Source: Bradyrhizobium nivariense (GTDB lineage: Bacteria; Pseudomonadota; Alphaproteobacteria; Rhizobiales; Xanthobacteraceae). Taken from it: DNA of 64,000 nt. The notes under the pieces are model-generated. The model saw nothing but the letters and a program-made list of their open reading frames with translations. It was not told where the DNA came from and did no database searches. The stretch covers positions 248,001-312,000 of the forward strand of contig NZ_JARVWW010000001.1 of assembly GCF_029846715.1 (NCBI RefSeq), in the 5' to 3' direction. Positions 35,094-44,231 of the stretch are shown in pieces (positions within the stretch are counted from its first letter, which is position 1; each line of letters begins with the position of its first letter). The translations under genes and the position numbers were made by a program.

Positions 35094-35486
35094 ATGATCA
35101 GAGAAGGCGGATGTCTCTGCGGCGCGGTGCGATTCAAGGCGGAAGGTGAGCCGCTCAACGTTCGCATCTGCCATTGCCGCATGTGCCAGAAGGCCATGGG
35201 CTCGCCCTACTTCGTCCGCGCGCAGTTCGACCAGCGCGCACTGACCGTCGAGGGCGACACCGCCCGTTATGCGTCGTCCGAGAACATCGACCGCGTGTTC
35301 TGCAAACTCTGCGGCACGCGGCTGTTCTCCTGGCGGCGCAACGGGACGCTGGCGGGCGTCGCGCTGACGACATTCGACGATCGCAACGCCTTTGCCCCGA
35401 CCGAGCACATCTGGGTGTCCGAGAAGCTCGCCTGGCTCAAGCTCGACGACGGCCTGACGCAGTATCCGGGGACGATTCCTGCATGA
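35094..35486 (+). CDS. GFA-family (Mss4-like) zinc protein
   Basis: A 130-residue protein of the glutathione-dependent formaldehyde-activating-like family, a beta-tent fold binding zinc through cysteines: C7 and C9 (GGCLCGAVRF), C26, C28 and C31 (CHCRMC) and CKLCGTRLF. True GFA activity has not been shown for most members. The ATG lies 3 bp after the serine hydrolase stop, so the pair is probably co-translated. Confidence 0.9.
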   Translation: MIREGGCLCGAVRFKAEGEPLNVRICHCRMCQKAMGSPYFVRAQFDQRALTVEGDTARYASSENIDRVFCKLCGTRLFSWRRNGTLAGVALTTFDDRNAFAPTEHIWVSEKLAWLKLDDGLTQYPGTIPA

Positions 35487-35635
35487 ATTGCACGACTGCA
35501 CGGCAGGTTCGGGGGGCCGATCACTTGGGACGTGGTATTTCGGAACCGGCCACCCTATCTTGAAGTGAAGCGTTGCTGCACCGCCGGTTGGCTGGGACGG
35601 CTGCAAGGCCGCAGGCAAACCGGGACGGACAAGCC

Positions 35636-36316
35636 GTGAACATTTCTTTCTATGACCTCTCGGTGTGGGTGCTGCCGCTGGTGCTCGCCATCACCTTCCA
35701 CGAGGCCGCGCACGCCTTCGTCGCATACCGTCTCGGTGACAACACGGCTTGGCAGCTCGGCCGCGTCAGCTTCAATCCTATCAAGCACATCGACCCGTTC
35801 GGCACGCTGATCCTGCCGGCGATGCTGCTGTTTGCGCATTCGCCGTTCCTGTTCGGCTATGCCAAGCCGGTGCCGGTGAATTTCCGCGAGCTCAACCATC
35901 CCCGGCTCGACATGGTCTGGGTGGCGTTGGCCGGGCCCGTCACCAACATCCTGCTGGCGCTCGTCGCAGCTCTTGCCCTGCACGCCCTGCCCTGGGCGCC
36001 GGCCGGCTCGGCGCAGTGGATCTTCGACAACCTCAAGAATGCACTGCTGATCAACGCCGTGCTGGCCGTCTTCAACATGATGCCGATCCCGCCGCTCGAT
36101 GGCGGGCGCGTCGCGGTCGGGCTGTTGCCCCGGCCGCTCGCCCTGCCGCTGGCCCGGCTCGAGCCGTTCGGTATGCTGATCCTGATCGGTCTGTTGATCC
36201 TGCTGCCGCTGGCGGGCTCGCAGTTCGGTCTAAATCTTGATGTTATTTCAGCAATACTGCGAACGTTGACCGGTTATGTGATTCAGGCTGTTCTCTTCCT
36301 GACCGGCAATGCTTAG
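35636..36316 (+). CDS. Site-2 protease family (M50) membrane metalloprotease
   Basis: A 226-residue integral membrane protein with about five or six helices. The zinc motif H22-E-x-x-H26 lies in the first helix (TFHEAAHAFVAYRLGD) and the third ligand in NMMPIPPLDGGR (D155). It belongs to the small M50 subgroup without PDZ domains. It probably cuts membrane-embedded substrates. The start is GTG; upstream codons lack membrane character and the ribosome site is weak. The last 8 bp overlap the next gene. Confidence 0.9.
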   Translation: MNISFYDLSVWVLPLVLAITFHEAAHAFVAYRLGDNTAWQLGRVSFNPIKHIDPFGTLILPAMLLFAHSPFLFGYAKPVPVNFRELNHPRLDMVWVALAGPVTNILLALVAALALHALPWAPAGSAQWIFDNLKNALLINAVLAVFNMMPIPPLDGGRVAVGLLPRPLALPLARLEPFGMLILIGLLILLPLAGSQFGLNLDVISAILRTLTGYVIQAVLFLTGNA

Positions 36317-36803
36317 TGAACAGCGACACCCGAACACACAGGCCGAAGGGCCAGAGGCCGACTTGGTCAAAGCTGCCGATATGCTGATCGCGCGACGCGC
36401 CGATACCCGCGCCCGCGCCGATTTTGCCACCTGGAAGATGATGGCCAAGCTCAACGGGGCGTCCGCGCTACCTCCGGAGGCGCAGGAGTTCCTCGTCAGC
36501 TACAAGAATCTGCTGGCGCAGCTGAACGAGGGCGAAGCCACCGAGGCCACCATCGGCGCGATCTACAAGGCCTACTATGCCGAGATGGGCGGCGCGGGAA
36601 CCCCGCCCGACGTCCGTCCCCGCGCGGCCGAGCCGGCGGCGGACAATGTTACCGCTTTCCGCCGCCCAGAACCGAAGCCGAAGAAGGTCAATTTCTTCGG
36701 GGCAGCGACCGCAGGCGCAACCCAGAAACGGCCGCTCCCGGTGGCGCTGATCTTCGCCTGCCTCGTCGTGGTCTATGTCGGGATCCGGCTCTACTGGCGC
36801 TGA
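36309..36803 (+). CDS. Hypothetical protein with C-terminal membrane anchor, 164 aa
   Basis: A 164-residue protein. The N-terminal part is helical and charged (about 1-95), followed by a Pro/Ala-rich linker (about 100-135) and a C-terminal helix (PVALIFACLVVVYVGIRLYW), so it is tail-anchored. The start overlaps the M50 protease gene by 8 bp, indicating translational coupling and a possible functional link such as substrate or partner. The 3' end overlaps the convergent tonB gene by 13 bp. No family recognised. Confidence 0.75.
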   Translation: MLSEQRHPNTQAEGPEADLVKAADMLIARRADTRARADFATWKMMAKLNGASALPPEAQEFLVSYKNLLAQLNEGEATEATIGAIYKAYYAEMGGAGTPPDVRPRAAEPAADNVTAFRRPEPKPKKVNFFGAATAGATQKRPLPVALIFACLVVVYVGIRLYWR

Positions 36804-37606
36804 GCCGTCTTTTTGTTTGTCTTCTTTGCCTTCTCTGGGGCGAAACTGATTTCGATGATGCGCTCGAATCGATCTTCAGTCAGTTTGGCGGGAGGCGGCT
36901 CGAAGGGATCGGCCTTGCGAACCATCGAGATCGCAGCCGCATCGTACGCGGCATCCCCAGACGACTCCACCACTTCAACCGACAGCACATTTCCCTTTCG
37001 GTTGAGCGCGAAGTTCACTTTTACTTTCTGATTGCTGTTCTCTCTGCCTTCCGGACTGATCGGGTGTTGCTTAATGCGCGCGCTGATCTTGCGGTTCCAA
37101 TCGGCGGTCAGCTTCAGAATGTCCTTGCCGATGCCGATTACCGGCGCCAGCGCCTTCTCGGCCTCGCGCGCGTCCTCGTCGAGTGTCTGCCGCGCCGTCG
37201 CAACCGACTTCGGCGAGGCCTCCGCAGCGGGAGTTTCGACCGCCGCAATCTTCGGATCCTCGTCCTGCGGCTTCTTCGAGATGTTTTCGGTGACGACCCG
37301 ATCGGGATCGTCGACCTGTTGCGACTGATCCTTTGGAAGCTCGGTTTCCTTGGTCTCGGCTTTTTGCTCGGGAAGCGCCTGCTGCTCCTGCATCGCTTCG
37401 CTGTCCGGTCCGGGCGGAAGGTCGGTGTCAGGCGCCTTTGGCGAGGCCATCTCGACGGCGAACTCCGCGCCGGCCGCGCCGAGGCCATCGTCGCCGTCAT
37501 CGGTCCGCAAATGGGCCAGCGCGAGCGCGGCACCACCCAGATGCAGGGCGAGCGCCGCCACCGCTGCCAAAATCCAAAGCGTCCGGGCTGGTCTGGATTC
37601 GTCCAT
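36791..37606 (-). CDS. TonB-like energy transducer
   Basis: A 271-residue periplasm-spanning protein. It has an N-terminal signal-anchor helix (TLWILAAVAALALHLGGAAL), a long Pro/Glu/Lys/Gln-rich linker (about 60-180), and a C-terminal TonB domain (VKVNFALNRKGNVLSVEVVE, ending FERIIEISF). It couples ExbB-ExbD proton flow to the outer-membrane receptor encoded upstream in the same operon. It is the last gene of the iron operon. The 3' end overlaps the convergent tail-anchored protein gene. Confidence 0.9.
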   Translation of the reverse strand: MDESRPARTLWILAAVAALALHLGGAALALAHLRTDDGDDGLGAAGAEFAVEMASPKAPDTDLPPGPDSEAMQEQQALPEQKAETKETELPKDQSQQVDDPDRVVTENISKKPQDEDPKIAAVETPAAEASPKSVATARQTLDEDAREAEKALAPVIGIGKDILKLTADWNRKISARIKQHPISPEGRENSNQKVKVNFALNRKGNVLSVEVVESSGDAAYDAAAISMVRKADPFEPPPAKLTEDRFERIIEISFAPEKAKKTNKKTAQRQ

Positions 37607-37615
37607 AGCGGGCCT

Positions 37616-38071
37616 CTAAGGCTGAGCGGCGCCTGCCGCAGGCTCCCCCGGAGCGCCTTCCAGCGCAACCAGCTTCACCCGCGAATAGCCACCTGAGCGC
37701 AAGAGTTCCATGACGCCCATCAACTCGCCATACGGCACCGAGCGATCGGCGCGCAGGAAGACATACTTGTCCTTGCTCATGTCGGACAGGCCGTCGAGGG
37801 TGCCGATCAACTCGGCGCGGTGGACCGGGTTCTCTCCGATGGCAAGCGTCAAATCGGGCTTGATGCTGAGATAGGTCGGCTTGTCCGGCTTCTTCTGCGG
37901 CGTCGCGCTCGACGTCGGCAAATCGATCGGCAGGTCGACGGTCGAGAGCGGAGCAGCGACCATGAAGATGATCAGCAGCACCAGGATGACGTCGATGAAC
38001 GGCGTGACGTTGATGTCATGCGTCTCGCCGAAATCGTCGTCGTCGTCATTGTCTGCGAGCGAAACGCCCAT
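37616..38071 (-). CDS. exbD: ExbD-like biopolymer transport protein
   Basis: A 151-residue protein with one N-terminal helix bearing the essential Asp (INVTPFIDVILVLLIIFMVA, Asp in FID) and a periplasmic domain (about 45-140, VFLRADRSVPYGELMGVMEL). It forms the proton channel with ExbB. It lies 3 bp after exbB and 9 bp before tonB, clearly in one operon. Confidence 0.94.
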   Translation of the reverse strand: MGVSLADNDDDDDFGETHDINVTPFIDVILVLLIIFMVAAPLSTVDLPIDLPTSSATPQKKPDKPTYLSIKPDLTLAIGENPVHRAELIGTLDGLSDMSKDKYVFLRADRSVPYGELMGVMELLRSGGYSRVKLVALEGAPGEPAAGAAQP

Positions 38072-38074
38072 GGT

Positions 38075-38980
38075 TCACTCCGCCGCGCGCGAATGCACGC
38101 TGCCGTGGCTGCGGTCGAGATCCCGCGAGAGCAGCCGCCCCGCCGCGCCCGAGGCGCGGCTGACCAGTTCGAGATAGCCCTTCGTCACGCGTGAGAAGTG
38201 ATTGTAGATGATGACGGCGGGAATGGCGGCGACCAGACCGATCGCGGTGGCGAGCAGCGCCTCGGCGATGCCGGGCGCGACGACGGCGAGATTGGTGGTC
38301 TGCGACTTCGAGATACCGATGAAGCTGTTCATGATGCCCCACACCGTGCCGAACAGGCCGACGAAAGGCGACGTGGAACCGATGGTCGCGAGCACACCCA
38401 TGCCGACGCGGATGCGCCGCGCCTCCGCACGCACGATCTCGGAGAAGCTTGAGGCGGCGCGCTCCTTGATGCCGGAATCGCTGGACAGGCCGGCCGACAT
38501 CCGCGCCTCGCGCAGCGCCGCCGCCAGGAACGACGGCAGGATGCCCTCTTTGGCGCCAAGCGCCATCTGCGCTTCCGCGAGCGAGCGCGCGTCCGCGATC
38601 TTCTTCAGCGCCGAACGAAGCTTGGTCGAGGCAACCGACAGCTCGATCGACTTGGCGATCAGCACCGTCCAGGTCATGAGCGATGCGAAGGCGAGCCCGA
38701 TCATCACCGCCTTCACGATGATGTCCGCCGACTGGAACATCACCCAGGGCGACAGCTCCTTCATGGCCGGTGCGACGCCGGCCGCCGTATCGGACTTTGC
38801 AGCCGCCGGCGCGGTGGCTGAGGGAGCCGTAGGCGCCGCCGCGGGCGCCGCTGGCTGAGCTGTCGATTGGACCGGTGCCGCCGGCGGGGCTTGTGTCTGG
38901 GCAGAAACAGGCGATGCGAGCCAGGCGGCCGCCAGCATCAAGGCTGCGGCAAGGCTTGCTTGGAAGGACATGATCTTCAT
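38075..38980 (-). CDS. exbB: ExbB-like proton channel protein (MotA/TolQ/ExbB family)
   Basis: A 301-residue inner-membrane protein. It has a signal peptide ([20 protein letters not shown]) and an Ala/Pro-rich periplasmic extension (about 28-70) typical of the longer alphaproteobacterial ExbB, then three helices with conserved [17 protein letters not shown] and [20 protein letters not shown]. It drives TonB with ExbD. The start overlaps the hydroxylase gene by 4 bp. Confidence 0.94.
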   Translation of the reverse strand: MKIMSFQASLAAALMLAAAWLASPVSAQTQAPPAAPVQSTAQPAAPAAAPTAPSATAPAAAKSDTAAGVAPAMKELSPWVMFQSADIIVKAVMIGLAFASLMTWTVLIAKSIELSVASTKLRSALKKIADARSLAEAQMALGAKEGILPSFLAAALREARMSAGLSSDSGIKERAASSFSEIVRAEARRIRVGMGVLATIGSTSPFVGLFGTVWGIMNSFIGISKSQTTNLAVVAPGIAEALLATAIGLVAAIPAVIIYNHFSRVTKGYLELVSRASGAAGRLLSRDLDRSHGSVHSRAAE

Positions 38981-39666
38981 ACTTCGGCCCAGTAGCGAAT
39001 GAGGTTGTGATAGATACCCGTCAACTTGACCGTTTCGGGATCGTCACGCCCGAGCCGTGCCACCAGCGCCTGTATCGCGGTGTCGAGGTCAAAGATCATG
39101 CTCCGGGCTTGATCGTCCCGTATCATGCTCTGAAGCCAGAAGAAAGACGCAACCCGCGTTCCCCTCGTCACCGGGGTGACGAGATGGAGGCTGGTCGAGG
39201 GATAAAGCACGCAGTCCCCGGCTTGCAACTTGACTTCGTGCGAACCGTAGCTGTCCTCGATCACAAGTTCGCCACCGTCATACTCCTCCGGCTCGGCCAG
39301 GAACAGCGTGACCGACAGGTCTGTGCGGATGCGAAGGCCGGTCAGACGGTCGCCGCGGATGGCATTGTCGACGTGCAGGCCGAAATGGTGGCCGCTGCTG
39401 GCCGCATAGCGGTTGAACAGCGGCGGGAAGATCTGGAGCGGGATCGCGGCAGCCAGGAACCGCGGATTCGACGTCAACGCCGAAATGATGCGGTTGCCCA
39501 GCTGGCGCGCGACCTCGCTGTCAGGCGGCAATTGCTCGTTGCGCTTGACCATTGCCGACTGCGCGCCGGCGGTGGAGCGCCCGTCTTCCCATTCGCTGGC
39601 GTCCATGATGCGGCGGAAATCCGCCACATCGTCTTTGCTGAGAACGCCGTCTATACACGTCAGCAT
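38977..39666 (-). CDS. PKHD-type Fe(II)/2-oxoglutarate hydroxylase (PiuC/YbiX family)
   Basis: A 229-residue dioxygenase with a double-stranded beta-helix core. Iron ligands are H98-x-D100 ([11 protein letters not shown]) and H161 ([15 protein letters not shown]), with R171 to bind 2-oxoglutarate. This family is routinely next to catecholate siderophore receptors (Fiu, PiuA), as it is here. The substrate is unknown. It is encoded 21 bp after the receptor and overlaps exbB by 4 bp. Confidence 0.93.
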   Translation of the reverse strand: MLTCIDGVLSKDDVADFRRIMDASEWEDGRSTAGAQSAMVKRNEQLPPDSEVARQLGNRIISALTSNPRFLAAAIPLQIFPPLFNRYAASSGHHFGLHVDNAIRGDRLTGLRIRTDLSVTLFLAEPEEYDGGELVIEDSYGSHEVKLQAGDCVLYPSTSLHLVTPVTRGTRVASFFWLQSMIRDDQARSMIFDLDTAIQALVARLGRDDPETVKLTGIYHNLIRYWAEV

Positions 39667-39687
39667 GGCATCCCGTCGTTGCTCTGC

Positions 39688-42246
39688 TCAGTATCGCGCC
39701 GAGATCACCAGATAGGCGGCGCGACCCGGTGCTTCCAGCACGAAGGGCGCGGCGCTCTGGTACAGCGCGTCATAGTAGCGTTTGTCGAAGATGTTGTTCA
39801 CGAACAGCTTGACCTGCCAGTTCTCGTTGATCTTGGCTTCCGCGAACATGTCGAACCGCCAGTAGCTGGGGATCGACGTGCCCTGGTTGGCAGCGAGGAA
39901 CGTGCCGCCATAGATCTTCGAGCGATAGACGGCCTGGCCGCCGAGTTCCCAGGTGTCGTTCAGCTGATATTTGCTGAGCATGCTGAAGGACTGATGCGCG
40001 ACGTTCGAAAGCGGGAGACCAACGTTCGACGTGTAGAGAATTGCGTTCGCAGGCGGGATCAGGGACTTCGTCACCTCCGACTGCATCAGCACGAGGCCGC
40101 CGAAAATGCTCCATTTGTCCGTGATCTTGCCGCCCACGCCAAGGTCGATACCGCGGATGCGGTAGGCCGCACCGGCAGTGATGCAGGAGACGGTGCCCGT
40201 TGTACCGGCAGGGTAAGGACACGCTGCAGTGGCTGTCGCAGCTGTGATGTTGCGCGACTCTCGCGCATTCTCCTTTTCCGTCTGGAACAGCGCGGCCGTC
40301 AGCAGCAGGTGGCGATCGAAGAGTTCCCACTTCGTGCCAATTTCGATCGCCTTGTTCTTTTCGGGACCGAAGATCTGCGAGGGATTGCCGTTAAGCACCG
40401 GAGCAAGTCCACCGTATTGAACGCTCGTTCCGTCGAATTCCGCGCCGACCGGGTTCGATGAAGTGGCGTAGGCAGCGTAAACACTGCCGTTCGGCAGCGG
40501 CTTCAGCGTAAGGCCGAGATTGAAGTTCGGTATCCCGTGATCTTGCTGCTGCTGGCCGAACACGTTGGCCACACCGTTGACGGTGCCGTATCCGCTCGTC
40601 TTGACGTTATAGTCATCATAGCGGACGCCGCCATTCAGGATGAGCAAATCGTGGTAGTTCGCACTATCCATCGCGTAGACACTCTTGGTGTCTATCGTGA
40701 TCTTGGTCGGCAAACCCGACAGACCCGATGGTATTCCGAACGGAAGATTAGTGAACTGCGGATTGAAGACGCTCACGCCGGTCAAGGACCCGCTCCCGCT
40801 GAATCCGCCAGGAAGGGCTTCCGAGCTCAGGCCGAGATATCTGTCGATTGATGATTTCTCGTGATCATACTCGAAACCCGCAAGTGCAGTGTGCTTGAAG
40901 CCGAAGCCGTCATTGAACTTATAGGTCGCCTCAGTCTGGTTGGCGATCACGTCCGTGACCTGGTAGCGGCTCTGCGGATTTGCGCTTAGCGTATAAGCCG
41001 TAAACGGAGCTCCAGGGGCCAGCGTCGGCGCTTCCGGAAGCGTACCGATGTAGTTCTGGGTGGAATGCGAATCCCGGAACCTGTTGGTGATCAGCAAATC
41101 GGGTGTGATCTGCACTTCGGCGTTGAGCGAGCCGATGTCCTGACCGGTCCGATAGAAGTCGCGGTTGAGGAAGCCATACCAGTTCTTGCGGTTCGCACCG
41201 AAATCCGGGAACGGCCCGCCAGCGGTGGTGGCGGTGCTCGGCCGGTAATAAGGCACTCCAAAATCAGGAAGGCCGGTCAGCTCGGTATGGATGTAGTTCG
41301 CCTGAATCTTGACCGCGTCTGCCGGCTTCCAGGTCGTGGCGACAAATGCGCCATCGCGGTTGTCCGTCACATAGCTTCGCCCGGCGACATTGGCATCCTG
41401 AAACAATCCGCCCGCGCGCACCGACCAGGTCGGATTGATCACTTGGTTGACGTCTAGCACCACGCGCTTGGTCATGTCCGTACCAAACGTGGTGTCCATG
41501 TTGTAGAAGCTCTTCTCCGTCGTCGCCTGCTTGGTGACGATGTTGATCGCGCCGCCGGCCGTACCACGGCCCGCGAAAGTCGAGCCTGGGCCCCGCAGGA
41601 TCTCGACCTGCTCGGTGAAGAAGTTTTCACGGACGCTGACGCCGGAATCGCGCACGCCGTCGATGAAGACGTCATTGCGGGCATCAAAGCCGCGGATGAA
41701 GAAGCGGTCGCCGAACGCGTTGCCGCCCTCGCCCGTTCCGAGCGTCACGCCGGCCGTGCTGAGAATCGCCTGCTTCAGCGTCGTGGCGTTCTTGTCCGCG
41801 AGCACTTCCTTGCTGAGCACGGTGATCGACTTCGGCGTATCGACCAGCTTCTCCGGAAATTTGCCGCCGGCCTGCACGTGATCGACCTTGTAGGGCGCGG
41901 CCGGATCGGCATAGGGGTCGGCGTCGGCCGGACCGGAGGGTGTCGTGGGGGCCTGCTGCGCCGCCTGCTGCCTCTGCGCAGCACGCCGCAGCGCGTTGCG
42001 CGCGCGGACCTGATCCGGCGTCGGCTTCGAAGCCGCCGGACGCGGACGCGCGACGGGAGCGTCGACCGTCACCGGCGGCAGGTTCGACTGCTGCGCCTCT
42101 GCGCCGCTCGACACCGATGCTGCAGCGATGAGGCCCGCGACGGCGGAGACCTTTTTGCCGGAAACGCTCGTGAACTTTTCATCGACTGCTGCGACCGAAC
42201 GCAACGATTTCGGTGCGACCACCTGCCCCATTACAACACGCCCCAT
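39688..42246 (-). CDS. TonB-dependent siderophore receptor (Fiu-like)
   Basis: An 852-residue outer-membrane receptor. A signal peptide (VSAVAGLIAAASVSSGAEA) is followed by a Pro/Ala/Gln-rich linker (about 55-120), a plug domain (DTPKSITVLSKEVLADKNAT, DRFFIRGFDARNDVFIDGVR, EILRGPGSTFAGRGTAGGAI) and a 22-strand barrel ending in the C-terminal Tyr (YLVISARY). It imports ferric catecholate-type siderophores, judged by Fiu-like wording and the PKHD gene next door. The longest ATG start is taken; one five codons later is possible. TTCTAAA repeats upstream suggest iron control. Confidence 0.93.
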   Translation of the reverse strand: MGRVVMGQVVAPKSLRSVAAVDEKFTSVSGKKVSAVAGLIAAASVSSGAEAQQSNLPPVTVDAPVARPRPAASKPTPDQVRARNALRRAAQRQQAAQQAPTTPSGPADADPYADPAAPYKVDHVQAGGKFPEKLVDTPKSITVLSKEVLADKNATTLKQAILSTAGVTLGTGEGGNAFGDRFFIRGFDARNDVFIDGVRDSGVSVRENFFTEQVEILRGPGSTFAGRGTAGGAINIVTKQATTEKSFYNMDTTFGTDMTKRVVLDVNQVINPTWSVRAGGLFQDANVAGRSYVTDNRDGAFVATTWKPADAVKIQANYIHTELTGLPDFGVPYYRPSTATTAGGPFPDFGANRKNWYGFLNRDFYRTGQDIGSLNAEVQITPDLLITNRFRDSHSTQNYIGTLPEAPTLAPGAPFTAYTLSANPQSRYQVTDVIANQTEATYKFNDGFGFKHTALAGFEYDHEKSSIDRYLGLSSEALPGGFSGSGSLTGVSVFNPQFTNLPFGIPSGLSGLPTKITIDTKSVYAMDSANYHDLLILNGGVRYDDYNVKTSGYGTVNGVANVFGQQQQDHGIPNFNLGLTLKPLPNGSVYAAYATSSNPVGAEFDGTSVQYGGLAPVLNGNPSQIFGPEKNKAIEIGTKWELFDRHLLLTAALFQTEKENARESRNITAATATAACPYPAGTTGTVSCITAGAAYRIRGIDLGVGGKITDKWSIFGGLVLMQSEVTKSLIPPANAILYTSNVGLPLSNVAHQSFSMLSKYQLNDTWELGGQAVYRSKIYGGTFLAANQGTSIPSYWRFDMFAEAKINENWQVKLFVNNIFDKRYYDALYQSAAPFVLEAPGRAAYLVISARY

Positions 42247-42361
42247 ATTCCTGTTCGCTCATTCAATTCGATGAACGATTGGAGTGTTGGTATCGGCCGC
42301 AAAATAGCGGGTCAATGCGAGCAAGCCGCGAGAACCCTTGAATAAGTCCAGATCAAAACGA

Positions 42362-42413
42362 TTCTAAACTTCAGTTTGAAATCGTTCTAAAACGAGACTG
42401 GATTCATTCTAAA
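42362..42413. promoter_or_regulatory. Iron-response region: three TTCTAAA repeats upstream of the receptor
   Basis: TTCTAAA occurs at 42362-42368, 42385-42391 and 42407-42413, spaced 23 and 22 bp, so on one helix face. The middle copy is part of TTTGAAATCGTTCTAAA (42375-42391), an imperfect match to the TTTAGAA-N3-TTCTAAA inverted repeat associated with Irr iron-control elements in rhizobia. The cluster is 116-167 bp upstream of the receptor start. Confidence 0.6.
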
Positions 42414-42447
42414 GAGAAGCGCGAGATCAGCGGTCGCGCTCGCAGCA

Positions 42448-42687
42448 TCAATCGCTGCTCGGCGGCTTCATCAGCGAGAATAATTCGTCGATGGTCTTCT
42501 GCGCGACGGCGCGCACGCGATCACTGTCGTCCATGCCGGCGATGTTGACGCCGTTGACGACGGCTTTGATCTCGTCGCGGAAGTCGGTGAGGAAGCGCAG
42601 GGGATCACGCTGCTCGTTGGCGACGCGAGCGATCAGTCCCGTGATCAGAATCTGACACGCGATCAGCTTGCCGTTCAGTTCGTCCAT
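42448..42687 (-). CDS. Small hypothetical protein, 79 aa
   Basis: A 79-residue, mostly helical soluble protein (MDELNGKLIACQILITGLIA, later DRVRAVAQKTIDELFSLM). GGGAG is correctly placed before the ATG. It carries one Cys and no catalytic motif. It is encoded upstream of the iron-response region on the same strand as the receptor operon, with the TTCTAAA repeats just beyond its stop, so it is probably transcribed separately. Function unknown. Confidence 0.7.
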   Translation of the reverse strand: MDELNGKLIACQILITGLIARVANEQRDPLRFLTDFRDEIKAVVNGVNIAGMDDSDRVRAVAQKTIDELFSLMKPPSSD

Positions 42688-43062
42688 CCTGCGCTCCCTT
42701 TGTGGCGGCCGATATGAACGATGCTGAATTTCCTGACAACCGAAACGGCCTCCGCGCGATTTAGAACCGTTCTTGCGGGTCGCCCGCCTCGCGGCCCCGA
42801 GCGGTGCCACTCAGCCCCGCACACACCGCTTTCGAGCATTGCACAAGGTTTGCACGCTGATCGTTCGCGCCGGGAAAATGCAGCACTGCACACCGCCGCG
42901 CCAGAACGTTGCCTAAGCAGTGCAAAGCTTTCCAATTGTTTAGGATTCTCAACCGATAGTGCTGTTTACACTGGAACTTGGCGTGTATTATACAAGCGCC
43001 CTGGAACCCTATGATTGCCTCACAATTCGTAGCTTAGGGCACAAGAGCCGACACGAGACGAT
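42688..43062. other. 375-bp intergenic region between divergent genes
   Basis: No convincing gene. It should carry the divergent promoters of the 79-residue gene and the RND efflux operon. A TGCACAAGGTTTGCA near-repeat (around 42841-42857) and AT-rich DNA from about 42930 to 43010 are the only notable features. No clear operator could be assigned. Confidence 0.5.
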
Positions 43063-44229
43063 ATGAAAAAGTCCCGGCCGATCCTCTGGATTCTGATCAT
43101 CGCGGCCGTGGCTTCCGCGGGCTACTATGGTTGGCAGAAATTCGGCTCGCCCGAGGCCGAAAAAACCCAGACCGCACAGAAGGGTCCGCAGCGTCCGCCC
43201 GCCGTCTCGGTGAGCGTTGCGCCGGTCCAGAAGGTCGACTTCCCGGTCTACCTGACCGGTCTCGGCACGGTTCAGGGCTTCAACACCGTACAAGTCCGGA
43301 CTCGGGTGGACGGCCAGATCGACAAGATCGCCTTCACCGAAGGCCAGATCGTCAAGCAGGACCAGCTTCTGGTCTCGATCGATCCCCGCCCCTACCAAGC
43401 CACGCTCGACCAGGCCAAGGCCAAGAAGGCCCAGGACGAGGCAAATCTGGCCAACGCCAATCTCGAGCTCCAGCGCGCCATGAAGCTCGGCGAATTCGCC
43501 ACCGCACAGCGGGTCGACACCCAGCGCTCGACGGTCGCCCAGCTCAACGCCCAGATCGCCGCCGACGATGCCGCGATCTCCAACGCCCAGACCCAGCTCG
43601 ACTACACCCAGGTCAAGGCACCGATCACCGGCGTCGCGGGCCTGCGCCAGGTCGACATCGGCAACATCGTCAATTCCTCGACGCAGACCGGCATCGTCAC
43701 GATCTCGCAGGTCGAGCCGATCTCGGTGATCTTCACCGCGCCGGAGGATCAGCTGCCCTATATCAGCGAGGGCCAGAAGGCCGACGCGCTCAAGGTGATC
43801 GCCTTCACCACCGACGGCAAGAAGACGCTGGCCGAGGGCAAGCTTGCGGTCATCAACAACCAGGTCGACACGAGCAGCGGGACGATCCGACTCAAGGCGG
43901 TGTTCGACAACAAGGACCACGCGCTGTGGCCCGGGCAGTCGGTGTCGACGCGTCTTCTGGTCCGCATCCTGAAAGATGCGACCGTTGTCCCGGATGACGC
44001 GGTCCAGCACTCCACCAACGGCCTCTACGCCTACACCGTCAATCAGGACAACAAGGCCGAGGTGCACAAGATCAAGGTCAGCTACGGCATCGACGGACGT
44101 TCGGTCGTCGACGAAGGGCTGACGCCCGGGCAACAAGTGATCACCGGCGGCCAATTCAAGGTCCAGCCGGGAAGCCTCGTCTCTACGGCTGTGGCGAGCT
44201 CGGATCCGGCCCAGAACAAGGTACGATAG
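43063..44229 (+). CDS. RND efflux periplasmic adaptor (MdtA-like)
   Basis: A 388-residue membrane-fusion protein. It has an N-terminal anchor (PILWILIIAAVASAGYYGW, no lipobox), a lipoyl/barrel-sandwich domain (VQVRTRVDGQIDKIAFTEGQ), a long alpha-hairpin (about 110-170, DEANLANANLELQRAMKLG), the returning half-motif QVKAPITGVAGLRQVDIGNI, and a beta-barrel and membrane-proximal domain. It links the inner-membrane pump encoded next to an outer-membrane channel (no channel gene here). The ribosome site is weak. Confidence 0.94.
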   Translation: MKKSRPILWILIIAAVASAGYYGWQKFGSPEAEKTQTAQKGPQRPPAVSVSVAPVQKVDFPVYLTGLGTVQGFNTVQVRTRVDGQIDKIAFTEGQIVKQDQLLVSIDPRPYQATLDQAKAKKAQDEANLANANLELQRAMKLGEFATAQRVDTQRSTVAQLNAQIAADDAAISNAQTQLDYTQVKAPITGVAGLRQVDIGNIVNSSTQTGIVTISQVEPISVIFTAPEDQLPYISEGQKADALKVIAFTTDGKKTLAEGKLAVINNQVDTSSGTIRLKAVFDNKDHALWPGQSVSTRLLVRILKDATVVPDDAVQHSTNGLYAYTVNQDNKAEVHKIKVSYGIDGRSVVDEGLTPGQQVITGGQFKVQPGSLVSTAVASSDPAQNKVR

Positions 44230-44231
44230 GA

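Noticed and set aside
33126..35618. An 830-codon minus-strand open frame across the SDR, serine hydrolase and GFA genes
   Set aside because: It spans several real plus-strand genes with intact catalytic motifs, and its translation has no recognisable domain; it is a codon-bias artefact.
35573..35635. Longer N-terminus for the M50 protease
   Set aside because: The added residues are Arg/Ala-rich and break the usual start close to the first membrane helix; the GTG at 35636 fits the family.
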